This document shows, piece by piece, positions 27,337-36,310 of a stretch of 40,465 nt of DNA. The DNA comes from CAYQUC01 sp964420605 (GTDB lineage: Bacteria; Pseudomonadota; Gammaproteobacteria; UBA6429; Thiohalophilaceae). The notes beneath the pieces were generated by a model. It was given only the letters and a program-made list of their open reading frames with translations, did not search any database and had not been told where the DNA came from. The stretch covers positions 1 through 40,465 of the forward strand of contig CAYQUC010000025.1 in the NCBI GenBank assembly GCA_964420605.1. The letters run 5' to 3'. Every line of letters begins with the position of its first letter. The stretch's first letter is position 1. The position numbers and the translations under genes are program-made.

Positions 27337-29370
27337 TTAATTTAGTTTAGTTAACATTAGATTTCCCATCGCGACCACTTCAGCCTGCCAACTCGACTCC
27401 AACAATGTTGTTGAAGTTTTTTCAATAATAATTGCAGGCCCCAAAATCACTTGTCCTAATTTAAGTTTGGATCGTCGATACAGTACCACCTCATCTCCAA
27501 ATCCATGGACAGTAATTTTTTTATCGATATCATTATTTTTAACTTTAGAAGCAGTATGAGACATTTTGGGAATGCTCACACTACTTTTTAAACTCAATCG
27601 TATATTCACTATTTCAACCGGTAATTCCATTTGATGACCATAATATTGTCGGTGTTGATCATGAAATGATTTTAGCGCCATCTGTAATTCAGTCACATCT
27701 GAATTTCTAGACGAATTAAGTCTTATATTAACAGCAACAGTAATAAAGCTGGATTGTCCGGCATAGCGTAAATCTATTTCTTGCGTCGATTGAATTTCGT
27801 GTTGTAACACACCTTCTTGTTCTAATTCTGTCATACCTTGTTGTTGCAGTAACTCAAATTCTTGTACTAATTTTCCAATATCAATTGCATCAAAGAGGCT
27901 AGAAAATGAATGTGATAGATAACGCGCCTTTGGTGCAACTAACATTCCAAAAGCAGATAACACACCACCGTGAACAGGCACCATCGCTTTGGACATTGAC
28001 AAACTATCCGCTAAAGCACAAACGTGTAAACCGCCCGCACCGCCGAATGAGACTAACGTCATTAATTTTGGATCCAAACCACGTTGCACTGACATCACAC
28101 GAAGTGCTTGAGCCATATGCTCATTCGCAAGTGTAATTATTCCCAATGCGGTTTCAAACAGCTCCAATGATAAAGTATCCGCTAAATTCTGGATCACGTT
28201 GCTGGCTGCATTACGATCCAGCGTCATACTACCACCTAAAAATTCAGTCTCTATAATTCGGCCTAGTATCAAGTTTGCATCAGTCACGGTGGCAAAGCGG
28301 CCATTATGACCATAACACGCAGGACCTGGATCAGCCCCTGCGGACTCAGGGCCAACTTGTAACAGACCACCTGAATCGACGTAGGCTATTGAACCACCAC
28401 CGGCACCAATGGTGTGCATATCAACCATTGGAACCGCTACAGGAAATTCACCAATATAACCTTCTGTGGTTAATTTGATATCGTGATCAATCATAGCCAC
28501 ATCAGTCGAGGTGCCACCCATATCAAATGTTAATAGGCCAACGCAGGAACTAATATCGGCCATGTATTTTGCGCCAGCCATTCCTCCAGCAGGCCCTGAT
28601 AATAACATTCTAACTGCTTGTTCAGCGGCTTGCTTAGCATCGATGGTTCCCCCCGAACTCTGCATCACCGAAATGTTCACTTGCGGCAGTTTGTCTTGTA
28701 AACGTTGAACATAACCTTCAACAAGCGGGCCTACATAAGAGTTTAACCAGGTAGCAATTCCACGTTCATATTCCTTTATCTCGGGTAGCACCGACGATGA
28801 ACACGATACAAAAAGTGATACAGGTAATTTTTCTAACAGTTTAGTTTCATCAGTAGAATTTAAATATGAAAACAAAAAATTAATCGCAACGGCTTCAGGA
28901 TTTAAAGCCATAATTTTTTGTCGTAATTCTTCACAGTGTTGCTCTGTCAAACTATCAAGCACCGAACCATCGGATGAAATTCGGCTATTCGCTTCAATAC
29001 ACCATTTTTTTATGACCGGTGGTACAATAACGGGGCCTTGCAGTGAATATAATTCAGGCCGTGTTTGACGGCCAATAGTTAAAACATCGCCGAGACCTTT
29101 ATTGGTGACATAAACAGTACGCACGCCTTTCCGTTCTAATACAGCATTGGTTGCAACCGTTGAACCGTGTACGATAATTAAAGATGAATCAAAATTATCG
29201 ATTAAACGCCCTAACTTTGATTTTAGTATTGACTTTAAATCCTCAATGCCTTGAAGAATTGCTTTTTCAGGAGACTCCGGTGTTGATAATACTTTATGGA
29301 TAGTTAGTTTGTCGTCATGGTAAAGAACAAAATCAGTAAATGTACCGCCAGTATCAATCCCAAGTAACAC
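27337..29370 (-). CDS. hyuA: Stand-alone hydantoinase/oxoprolinase subunit A
   Basis: A 677-residue ASKHA-type ATP-dependent amidohydrolase subunit of the HyuA/N-methylhydantoinase A family. The first phosphate loop is GIDTGGTFTDFV at the N-terminus. GSTVATNAVLERKG, SGPAGGMAGA and the second phosphate loop FDMGGTSTDVAMI follow, with the C-terminal domain complete. These enzymes open cyclic amides such as 5-oxoproline or hydantoins with ATP. No HyuB subunit is beside it, so the partner is missing or elsewhere and the substrate is unknown. The GTG start (29370) has AAGGA eight bases upstream and lies inside the end of the cyclase gene, which stops at 29354, so the two are translationally coupled. 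Confidence 0.9.
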   Translation of the reverse strand: MLLGIDTGGTFTDFVLYHDDKLTIHKVLSTPESPEKAILQGIEDLKSILKSKLGRLIDNFDSSLIIVHGSTVATNAVLERKGVRTVYVTNKGLGDVLTIGRQTRPELYSLQGPVIVPPVIKKWCIEANSRISSDGSVLDSLTEQHCEELRQKIMALNPEAVAINFLFSYLNSTDETKLLEKLPVSLFVSCSSSVLPEIKEYERGIATWLNSYVGPLVEGYVQRLQDKLPQVNISVMQSSGGTIDAKQAAEQAVRMLLSGPAGGMAGAKYMADISSCVGLLTFDMGGTSTDVAMIDHDIKLTTEGYIGEFPVAVPMVDMHTIGAGGGSIAYVDSGGLLQVGPESAGADPGPACYGHNGRFATVTDANLILGRIIETEFLGGSMTLDRNAASNVIQNLADTLSLELFETALGIITLANEHMAQALRVMSVQRGLDPKLMTLVSFGGAGGLHVCALADSLSMSKAMVPVHGGVLSAFGMLVAPKARYLSHSFSSLFDAIDIGKLVQEFELLQQQGMTELEQEGVLQHEIQSTQEIDLRYAGQSSFITVAVNIRLNSSRNSDVTELQMALKSFHDQHRQYYGHQMELPVEIVNIRLSLKSSVSIPKMSHTASKVKNNDIDKKITVHGFGDEVVLYRRSKLKLGQVILGPAIIIEKTSTTLLESSWQAEVVAMGNLMLTKLN

Positions 29371-30433
29371 AATTACGTCCTTTTTGTTTCGATTTGTACA
29401 TTAGTTTATCCGCTCGTTTAATCGCACTGTCATTAGTGTCTCCCAAGCGTACAATTGTGACACCTTGACTAATGGTTACACTAATTAGATTTTCTTCACA
29501 TTTAACCACAGTTTCAGATATCGCAATCCTGATTCTTTCGCATATTATTTTTGCCGTATCGATATCGGTATTGGGTAATAGCACTATAAATTCTTCACCA
29601 CCGTATCGGCCCACTATATCAACTTTACGAACCGCACCGCTAATACGAGCAGCTGTATTTTTTAATATTTCATCACCCGATATGTGACCATAGTCATCAT
29701 TAACCCCTTTGAAATTATCTATATCAATCATAACAATCGCAAACAAAACACCATCACGATTAAATAAATCCAGCTCGATAGCTAAATATTCTATAATTTT
29801 TCTTCTACTGTGAACTTTGGTTAAATCATCAAAATCAACTTCAGTTTTTAGGTTGGCGCTTTTATTTTCTAATTGTATAATTGACTGTTCAAGGTTTTGT
29901 ATATTCGTTTTAAAATAGGTATCTATTGCAAGAGACTGATCCAAGGTGTTCATTCGGTGTAAATAAATAATACACTGTTCTTTTTCCGTGACTGACAGAG
30001 TTGAATTTAAATTAATGTAATAATTAATAATTTCTTGCATACATGTGTAGGCACATTGATACACACTTAGAGGTAATGCAATTTTTGCATGTGCTAAACC
30101 AATTTTAAGCCGGTTTTCAAAGTATGACTCTAACTCAAAATCAATACCTAAGGATAATAAATACAATTTCTGAGTTTCCCTTAATCTCAGAATAACGTTT
30201 TCATCGGCTAAAAAACTGGACATTGCTTTGTGCCCAAGAACATATTGATAAAATTGTTCAATAATATCATTTAATTTTGGTTCAATTATTTCTTTATGTA
30301 TTATTGAAAAAAGTGCATTTACTTTTTTAATGTCATCTGAACGTGATACTGCAGTGATTAAACGAACCAGTATTAATCGTTCGTCTCTCCCCTTTTGATC
30401 AAATCCAAATTTTTCACACAACGATCGAACCAT
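29354..30433 (-). CDS. Globin-coupled diguanylate cyclase
   Basis: A 359-residue protein with an N-terminal globin-sensor domain (about 25-155), a linker helix (to about 200), and a GGDEF-type domain (about 200-359). In the globin, FYQYVLGHKAMSSFL and GLAHAKIALPLSVYQCAY place H115 as proximal haem ligand, as in DosC/BpeGReg-type oxygen sensors. The catalytic motif is GGEEF (278-282), an active variant. R269-x2-D272, exactly five residues before it, is an intact inhibitory I-site. It should make c-di-GMP under control of O2, NO or CO and limit itself by product. The start is ATG 30433 with GGAA upstream; TTG 30436 precedes it. It is divergent from the gld cassette and overlaps hyuA. Confidence 0.93.
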   Translation of the reverse strand: MVRSLCEKFGFDQKGRDERLILVRLITAVSRSDDIKKVNALFSIIHKEIIEPKLNDIIEQFYQYVLGHKAMSSFLADENVILRLRETQKLYLLSLGIDFELESYFENRLKIGLAHAKIALPLSVYQCAYTCMQEIINYYINLNSTLSVTEKEQCIIYLHRMNTLDQSLAIDTYFKTNIQNLEQSIIQLENKSANLKTEVDFDDLTKVHSRRKIIEYLAIELDLFNRDGVLFAIVMIDIDNFKGVNDDYGHISGDEILKNTAARISGAVRKVDIVGRYGGEEFIVLLPNTDIDTAKIICERIRIAISETVVKCEENLISVTISQGVTIVRLGDTNDSAIKRADKLMYKSKQKGRNCVTWD

Positions 30434-30638
30434 CAACTTATTCCATGAGTTAAACTATTCCGAAACACACCCAAAATGAACATCAAAGTCATAATTTATG
30501 GTATATTCTAAATTCAGTTTTATAAATACCAAAAGACAATCAATACGATTTGATTGTATTCATCTACATTAATTATAATACTCACTAAATAAATGTAAAT
30601 GTTGAACATACAATATATAACACAATAATGATATAATC

Positions 30639-31595
30639 ATGGGCAATGCTGCTTTAATTAAGGTGCAACACTTAACTCGCCTCTACGGTAATATCAGTGC
30701 CGTAGAAAAGCTCGAATTTGAATTACACAAAGGTGAAATATTAGGCTTTCTAGGGCCGAATGGTGCGGGAAAGTCTACTACAATGAACATGATTACCGGT
30801 AATCTTGCACCGAGCTCCGGTAAAATTACAATTAATGGCATCGATTTGCTCGATAAACCCAAACAAGCAAAGTCGCATATTGGGTACTTGCCAGAACAAC
30901 CGCCGCTATACAAAGATTCGACCGTCGACGAATATCTCGGTTATTGTGCCAAAATTAATCGCATCCCCAAAAAACACATTGCTAAAGCCCTACAACGAAC
31001 CTTGGAACGTTGTGGTTTAACCGAGGTTCGTAGCCGATTGATAGCCAATCTCTCTAAAGGATTTCAGCAGCGAATCGGTATAGCACAAGCCATCATACAT
31101 TCTCCCGACATCGTGGTACTTGATGAACCCACGGTGGGTTTAGATCCTATCCAAATTCGTGAAATTCGTTCTCTTATTCGCGAATTGGGTACTGAACACG
31201 GTGTATTACTCTCTACCCATATATTACCCGAAGTACAAATGACGTGTGATCGAGTTCAAATCATTAATAAAGGCGTTCTGGTTTTTTCTGATAGTATTAA
31301 AAACTTAACGAATAAAATGGACTCCACATCAATTATTATGCGTTGTAAAAATCCACCGAAAGTAGCCGACATGCTAAGTTTTAGTGGTGTGCTCAACTGC
31401 ACTAAGCTTGATGATAATAGTTTGCTAGTTCAACATGCAGCCAATAGCGACGTTGCCGAGGCAATAATAGAACGCTCGGTCAACACGGGTTGGCGACTTT
31501 ACGAATTAAAATCAGAACAAAAATCATTAGAACAAGTTTTTATTGATATAACCACCAATGAACAGGGTAATGAGCTTGCAAAGGATCTCAAATGA
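30639..31595 (+). CDS. gldA: GldA-type ABC transporter ATP-binding protein
   Basis: A 318-residue ATPase, the energy subunit of a four-gene ABC cassette. Walker A is GPNGAGKST (about 39-47). The Q-loop region is YLPEQPPLY, the signature LSKGFQQRIGIAQA, and Walker B VVLDEPTVGLDP. The C-terminal extension of about 90 residues is typical of drug/GldA-type ATPases. The ATG at 30639 has no clear ribosome binding site and TATAAT lies directly before it. Its last bases overlap the start of gldF by four (ATGA). In Flavobacterium GldA-GldF-GldG serve gliding, but homologues are widespread where gliding is absent, and the substrate here is not known. Confidence 0.9.
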   Translation: MGNAALIKVQHLTRLYGNISAVEKLEFELHKGEILGFLGPNGAGKSTTMNMITGNLAPSSGKITINGIDLLDKPKQAKSHIGYLPEQPPLYKDSTVDEYLGYCAKINRIPKKHIAKALQRTLERCGLTEVRSRLIANLSKGFQQRIGIAQAIIHSPDIVVLDEPTVGLDPIQIREIRSLIRELGTEHGVLLSTHILPEVQMTCDRVQIINKGVLVFSDSIKNLTNKMDSTSIIMRCKNPPKVADMLSFSGVLNCTKLDDNSLLVQHAANSDVAEAIIERSVNTGWRLYELKSEQKSLEQVFIDITTNEQGNELAKDLK

Positions 31596-32341
31596 TTTGG
31601 TCGATAGCAAGACGCGAATTACGTAACTTATTTTTAACACCACTCGCTTGGGCAATATTGGCCATTACACAATTTATCTTGTGTTTATTTTACCTAAAAA
31701 GTGTTGAACTGTATTTAACTGTCCAACCCCAGCTAGAAGCAAATAACAGTGATCCCGGTATAACCTCAGTTATTGCAGAATCACTCTATGGCTCGGCTGC
31801 ATTTATTTTAATGATAATCATTCCATTACTCACAATGCGTCTAATTAGTGGCGAAAGACAAAATAAAACCTTAACATTATTATTCTCTGCACCACTATCT
31901 ATGACCGAAATCATACTGGGTAAATATCTGGGCGTTATTCTATTTTTACTGCTCATGATTTTAATGATTTCAATTATGCCCCTAACCATATTGGTCGGTG
32001 GCAGTTTAGATTTTGGCTTACTGTTTAGTAATGTGATGGGCTTATTCTTAATACTATCGACATTTTCGGCAATTGGATTATATATTTCAACTCTAACCAA
32101 CAATCCTATTTTAGCGGCCGTTATCAGTTTTACGAGTCTATTATTATTAAACTTAATTGACTTATTAGCGACAGCTGATAATCCTTCCGGTTTATTTAAT
32201 TACATTTCTTTACGAAGCCATCTAGATAATTTATTTACCGGATTTTTTAAAAGCAGTGATGTCATTTACTACTTATTACTTATTTTCACTTTTATTGTTT
32301 TAAGTATACGTCGACTTGATAATGACAGACTTCAACAATAA
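31592..32341 (+). CDS. gldF: GldF-type ABC-2 permease
   Basis: A 249-residue integral membrane protein with six predicted helices. It opens MIWSIARRELRNLFLTPLAWAIL, the amphipathic start of ABC-2 permeases. The middle has the family's cytoplasmic loop LTMRLISGERQNKTLTLLFSAPLSMTEIILGKYLG. It is the membrane partner of the preceding ATPase and overlaps it by four bases, so stoichiometric translation is likely. What it exports cannot be read from the sequence. Confidence 0.9.
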   Translation: MIWSIARRELRNLFLTPLAWAILAITQFILCLFYLKSVELYLTVQPQLEANNSDPGITSVIAESLYGSAAFILMIIIPLLTMRLISGERQNKTLTLLFSAPLSMTEIILGKYLGVILFLLLMILMISIMPLTILVGGSLDFGLLFSNVMGLFLILSTFSAIGLYISTLTNNPILAAVISFTSLLLLNLIDLLATADNPSGLFNYISLRSHLDNLFTGFFKSSDVIYYLLLIFTFIVLSIRRLDNDRLQQ

Positions 32342-32358
32342 TAAAGTAATTAATTAAT

Positions 32359-33783
32359 ATGGATGTCACAAAAAAATCTCGATTACAACTACGTGTTCAA
32401 AACCTAATATTTTATATTAGCTTTTTATCATTAATGGGATTACTCGCGTATTTCAGTAATAAGTACAATTTTGAATACGATTTAACTGCAACAAATCGTC
32501 ATACACTGTCAGAAGCAAGTATCAAAGTGCTTAACAAAATGTCAAACACAATAAAAATACGTGTTTTTGTTCGAGCCGCTGACATACAACCCATTAGAAA
32601 AGTCATTGCAGAAAAATTATTACAATACACTCGAGTTAAACCTGATATTGAAATTGAATACATCAACCCCGATACCAATCCAGATATAATACGAAAACTC
32701 GGTATAAAAGTGGATGGTGAAATAATTATTGAATACGATAACCGCTCTGAACATTTACAATTTTTAACTGAAGAGTTATTAACCAATTCACTATTACGTT
32801 TGCTTAGAAGTAATGACACTCAAATTTTGTTTATTTCAGGGCACGGTGAGCGACGGCCTGATGGCAAAGCCAACTATGATTTAAATGCATTTACAAATTA
32901 CCTTAATAAGACCGGAATAAATACCAGTAGTATCGATTTAAACAGTACTCCGATAATTCCTAAAAATGCCGCAGCCATCGTTATTGCAAGTCCACAAATA
33001 GATTACTTACCCGGCGAAGTTAAAATTATCAATGACTACATTAGTAATGGTGGCAATCTGTTATGGATGCATGAACCTGGGTTGTCCTATAGTTTGGATG
33101 CTATTGCGCGCAAATTAAACATTAGCTTTGAACCGGGTACCATTGTTGATCCATCAGCTCAGCTCTATGGTATATCCAGTCCAACAATTTCACTTGTTAC
33201 TAAATACGAGTCTCACCCCATCATTCGCGATTTTGCATTGATCACTGTTTTTCCTCAAGCTGTCGCATTAAAATATAATGCATCTGAATTAAGTTCATCA
33301 GATTTACAATCTGACAAAAAAAATACCAATGATACCGAGATAATTAACTGGGACAATTCAACCATATTAAAAACCGTAGCACGAAGTTGGTCTGAAACCA
33401 GTGTATTACAAGGCACTATTGATTTTAACGTTGAAAAAGATATTCCTGGGCCATTAAGCATTGGCATTGCATTATCGCGATCAATGGCGACCCAAAAATC
33501 CAAAGTCGACAAAAAACAACGTATTGTTGTCTTAGGCGATGGTGACTTTTTATCAAATACTTATATTGGAAACCAAGGTAATCGAGATCTGGCAGTGAAT
33601 ATATTTAATTGGATAAGCCATGACGATAATTTTATTTCAATTCCATCAAAAACTGCTTTGGATACAAAAATTACACTGCAGCAACAAACGTGGTGGATTA
33701 TTGCATTAGTGCTATTAATTATATTGCCATTATTACTAGCCACACTTGGTTTTATTATTTGGCGTAGACGTGCAAAAAAATAA
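32359..33783 (+). CDS. gldG: GldG family ABC accessory protein
   Basis: A 474-residue GldG protein, a periplasmic domain between two membrane helices. The N-terminal helix is about 14-32 and the C-terminal helix about 447-469, ending in basic RRRAKK. Between them are the expected GldG features: NRHTLSEASIKVLN, a domain starting ILFISGHGERRPDG and VVLGDGDFLSN near the end. The family has a glutamine-amidotransferase-like fold without evident catalysis. A polar insert near residue 310-330 (SSSDLQSDKKNTND) looks disordered. It follows gldF by 17 bases and directly abuts the DUF4340 gene. Confidence 0.88.
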   Translation: MDVTKKSRLQLRVQNLIFYISFLSLMGLLAYFSNKYNFEYDLTATNRHTLSEASIKVLNKMSNTIKIRVFVRAADIQPIRKVIAEKLLQYTRVKPDIEIEYINPDTNPDIIRKLGIKVDGEIIIEYDNRSEHLQFLTEELLTNSLLRLLRSNDTQILFISGHGERRPDGKANYDLNAFTNYLNKTGINTSSIDLNSTPIIPKNAAAIVIASPQIDYLPGEVKIINDYISNGGNLLWMHEPGLSYSLDAIARKLNISFEPGTIVDPSAQLYGISSPTISLVTKYESHPIIRDFALITVFPQAVALKYNASELSSSDLQSDKKNTNDTEIINWDNSTILKTVARSWSETSVLQGTIDFNVEKDIPGPLSIGIALSRSMATQKSKVDKKQRIVVLGDGDFLSNTYIGNQGNRDLAVNIFNWISHDDNFISIPSKTALDTKITLQQQTWWIIALVLLIILPLLLATLGFIIWRRRAKK

Positions 33784-34644
33784 ATGACTTCTCGAAATAG
33801 TATCAATATCATTTTATTTTTAATTGTTTGTGCCTTAATCGCATTTTTATTCTTCGATCAAGGCAAGCCTGTTGCCTCAACGTTTAAAATAAGTTCGGTT
33901 ACTGAACAATCAATCAACTCAATTGAAATAAGCCGTCTTACAGGAGAATCATTAACGTTTAAAAAAATTAAAGAATATTGGTATATGATCTCGCCTTATA
34001 AAATCAGAGCGAATTCATTTTACATTGAATCAATATTACGAATCACTCGAGCAAAAAGTGCTTCACGATTTACTATTTCAAAAACTGACAAAAATAAATT
34101 TAAATTAAACCCACCTCAAGCTACCCTTAAACTAAACCAACAATTATTTTTATTTGGTACAAATGAACAATTAAATTTAAACCGTTATATTTTAACTAAT
34201 GATAAATTATACCTATCACCCGATCGTTTCTTTTATTTATTAAACATCAGCACGACCGGATTCATCGATCATGCATTAATTGCTCAAGGTGAAAAAATTA
34301 CAGGAATAAAACTTGCTAAACATAACATTCAGTTAAAAAATACTAAATGGACAGTAACACCAAAGTATGGCAACAATAGTGTTGATGATATAGTTCAATT
34401 CATTACACAATGGAGTAATAGTCAGACCATAGAAATAAATAAATTAACTGATATCGAGCAGTTTGCTAATAAATTTAATATTGAAATAAGTCTTAAAGGC
34501 CAGTCAAAACCAATAATATTTGAAGTATCAAGCACTGACGACTTTTACTTTTTTAGTCGGCCAGATTTAAAATTGCAATACAAATTAACCCATGAAATGG
34601 CTAATCTGTTGTTAAAAATTCCGCTTCAGGAGAGTTTAGATTAA
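33784..34644 (+). CDS. DUF4340 membrane-anchored protein
   Basis: A 286-residue protein with one N-terminal membrane helix (about 9-25) and a periplasmic domain of repeated beta units: SINSIEISRLTGESLTFKKI with WYMISPYKIRAN, then FGTNEQLNLNRYI. This is the DUF4340 pattern. The ATG follows the gldG stop with no gap, so the four genes gldA-gldF-gldG-DUF4340 form one unit. DUF4340 proteins often accompany GldG in bacteria and may cap the transporter on the periplasmic side. Its function is unknown. It is convergent with the next gene, the stops being 15 bases apart. Confidence 0.8.
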   Translation: MTSRNSINIILFLIVCALIAFLFFDQGKPVASTFKISSVTEQSINSIEISRLTGESLTFKKIKEYWYMISPYKIRANSFYIESILRITRAKSASRFTISKTDKNKFKLNPPQATLKLNQQLFLFGTNEQLNLNRYILTNDKLYLSPDRFFYLLNISTTGFIDHALIAQGEKITGIKLAKHNIQLKNTKWTVTPKYGNNSVDDIVQFITQWSNSQTIEINKLTDIEQFANKFNIEISLKGQSKPIIFEVSSTDDFYFFSRPDLKLQYKLTHEMANLLLKIPLQESLD

Positions 34645-34658
34645 TTGTACTAATCAAA

Positions 34659-35054
34659 TTATAAATTATAAACATTGGTTAATTTCAGTAAATCAGTTAT
34701 GAGTAACACCACCAAGATAAAACCAAGTAAACCAATAATGCCACTGCCTGTAGGTTTTTGTTCAATTAATCCTGACAATTCCTGAATCTCGGAATTGCTC
34801 ATACTATCAACACGATTTAAAACCAAGTTTGGCTCGACACCCATTGCACTTAACTGTTGCTGCACTTCGATACGTTGTAACGCTAAACGAACATTATCTC
34901 GAGCTTGCTGTTTTAAACTTAACGTTGCTAGATCTTGAGTGCTAACGAGAGCAGCTTGCACACTCGACACAAATCCACTCGAAATTAATAAACAAATTAA
35001 CAGCGTGCTTATACTACGATACATCCCGATTTTTGCAGTTCTGAATATAATCAT
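34659..35054 (-). CDS. PA2779 family (DUF6627) protein
   Basis: A 131-residue protein matching the PA2779/DUF6627 family. An N-terminal signal or anchor (MYRSISTLLICLLISSGFV) is followed by a helical stretch rich in Q and R. The diagnostic MGVEPNLVLNRVDSMSNSEIQEL and a C-terminal glycine-rich helix (IIGLLGFILVVLLI) follow. The family is often next to PA2778, a C39-type peptidase-like protein; none is here. I start at ATG 35054, with AAGAG eight bases upstream. The signal peptide itself would begin more naturally at an internal Met (35024), and a GTG at 35063 is also in frame. The function is not known. Confidence 0.8.
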   Translation of the reverse strand: MIIFRTAKIGMYRSISTLLICLLISSGFVSSVQAALVSTQDLATLSLKQQARDNVRLALQRIEVQQQLSAMGVEPNLVLNRVDSMSNSEIQELSGLIEQKPTGSGIIGLLGFILVVLLITDLLKLTNVYNL

Positions 35055-35249
35055 TTTAATCACTCTTAAGTATTATGAAGTAAAATCTCAAACTAAAATA
35101 TACAGTCGACACTATCTTAAGACTATATTATATTTAGGTTTATTCAATCATTTATAAAAAATTAATATCAATACCAGATTTTTTAAAATTTAAATGTTTT
35201 AATACACATTTAAAATACATAAATACTCTATTTTAGTTATCATGAACCT

Positions 35250-36065
35250 ATGCCCGAATTACCAGAAGTAGAAACAACTGTAACCGGAATCAAACCATTA
35301 ATATCCGGACAAAAAATTACTAACATCGTCATACGTGAACATCGATTACGTTGGCCAATTCCAGCTGATTTACCCCAAATATTACAAGAACAAACGGTAA
35401 TGTCCGTTACGCGACGCGCTAAATATATCTTAATTAAATTTCACCACGGTACATTATTAGTCCATTTAGGAATGTCCGGTAGTTTACGTTTCCTCGATAA
35501 AGATTTTGAGGTTGCTAAACACGATCATGTCGATATTATTTTTAATAACGTTAACTGCTTACGGTTTCGTGACCCTCGCCGGTTTGGTGCCATTGTGTGG
35601 ACTAACGATGAAGTGAATCAACATAAGCTTATTGCTCATTTAGGCCCTGAACCACTACTTGATGATTTTAATGTTGACTATGTGTTCCACCGCTCACGTA
35701 ATCGGACAATATCCATTAAACAATTTATCATGGACAGTAAAATAGTGGTTGGTGTAGGCAATATATACGCTAGCGAAAGTTTATTTTTAGCTGGCATCCA
35801 CCCTACACGTGCAACAGGTCGTATATCAAAAGCACGATATCAAAAATTGTGTAATGCCATAAAAGAAGTTCTATCCTTAGCAATTGCACAAGGCGGCACG
35901 ACGCTAAAAGATTTTAGAAATTCCGACGGTAAACCTGGCTATTTCAAACAAGAACTGCAAGTCTATGATCGCACGGGACAAGCCTGTAAAAAATGTTCTC
36001 AAACTATTAAACACATCACACAAAATAATCGCTCAAGCTATTTTTGCAGTCGCTGTCAACGTTGA
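35250..36065 (+). CDS. mutM: Formamidopyrimidine-DNA glycosylase
   Basis: A 271-residue base-excision repair enzyme that removes 8-oxoguanine and formamidopyrimidines and nicks the abasic site. The catalytic N-terminus MPELPEVET is perfect, Pro being the nucleophile once Met is removed and Glu acting as acid. The H2TH core includes GVGNIYASESLFLAGIHP. The C-terminal zinc finger is C-x2-C-x16-C-x2-C. Length is normal. No ribosome binding site is clear. It forms a single-gene unit near coaD, ferredoxin and ggt, a neighbourhood also seen in Pseudomonas. Confidence 0.97.
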   Translation: MPELPEVETTVTGIKPLISGQKITNIVIREHRLRWPIPADLPQILQEQTVMSVTRRAKYILIKFHHGTLLVHLGMSGSLRFLDKDFEVAKHDHVDIIFNNVNCLRFRDPRRFGAIVWTNDEVNQHKLIAHLGPEPLLDDFNVDYVFHRSRNRTISIKQFIMDSKIVVGVGNIYASESLFLAGIHPTRATGRISKARYQKLCNAIKEVLSLAIAQGGTTLKDFRNSDGKPGYFKQELQVYDRTGQACKKCSQTIKHITQNNRSSYFCSRCQR

Positions 36066-36310
36066 CACAGTCTATACTCAGTATAAAGCTACATTTAACC
36101 CTGATTATAAAAATATAAAAAATGCTTATTAATTGAACAAGTTCGGTGGTAGGTCTTATTTTAAAAGACTCTTTAGTTTTGCCAATCTCATCATCAAGCT
36201 GCAGTATGAATGCAAGCATACTCTGTTTATAATAAACGTTAAGTATAACTAACATTAGACTGTTTCAAATATTCTAATTACGATTCGATGAATTTACTCG
36301 AGTAAGAGAA

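Noticed and set aside
30632..30637. TATAAT immediately before gldA
   Set aside because: Transcription from it would start inside the coding sequence; probably chance, unless the true start is downstream.
30639..34644. Gliding motility system
   Set aside because: Only the ABC cassette is present; no other gld or spr genes, and homologues occur widely in non-gliding bacteria.
35189..35214. 9-bp inverted repeat TTTAAATGT / ACATTTAAA upstream of mutM
   Set aside because: Almost pure A+T in an A+T-rich gap, likely by chance; no clear relation to a promoter.
36016..36255. 79-residue minus-strand frame overlapping the end of mutM
   Set aside because: It overlaps the mutM zinc finger, has poor start context and no recognisable family; the rest of the gap to 36310 shows nothing.
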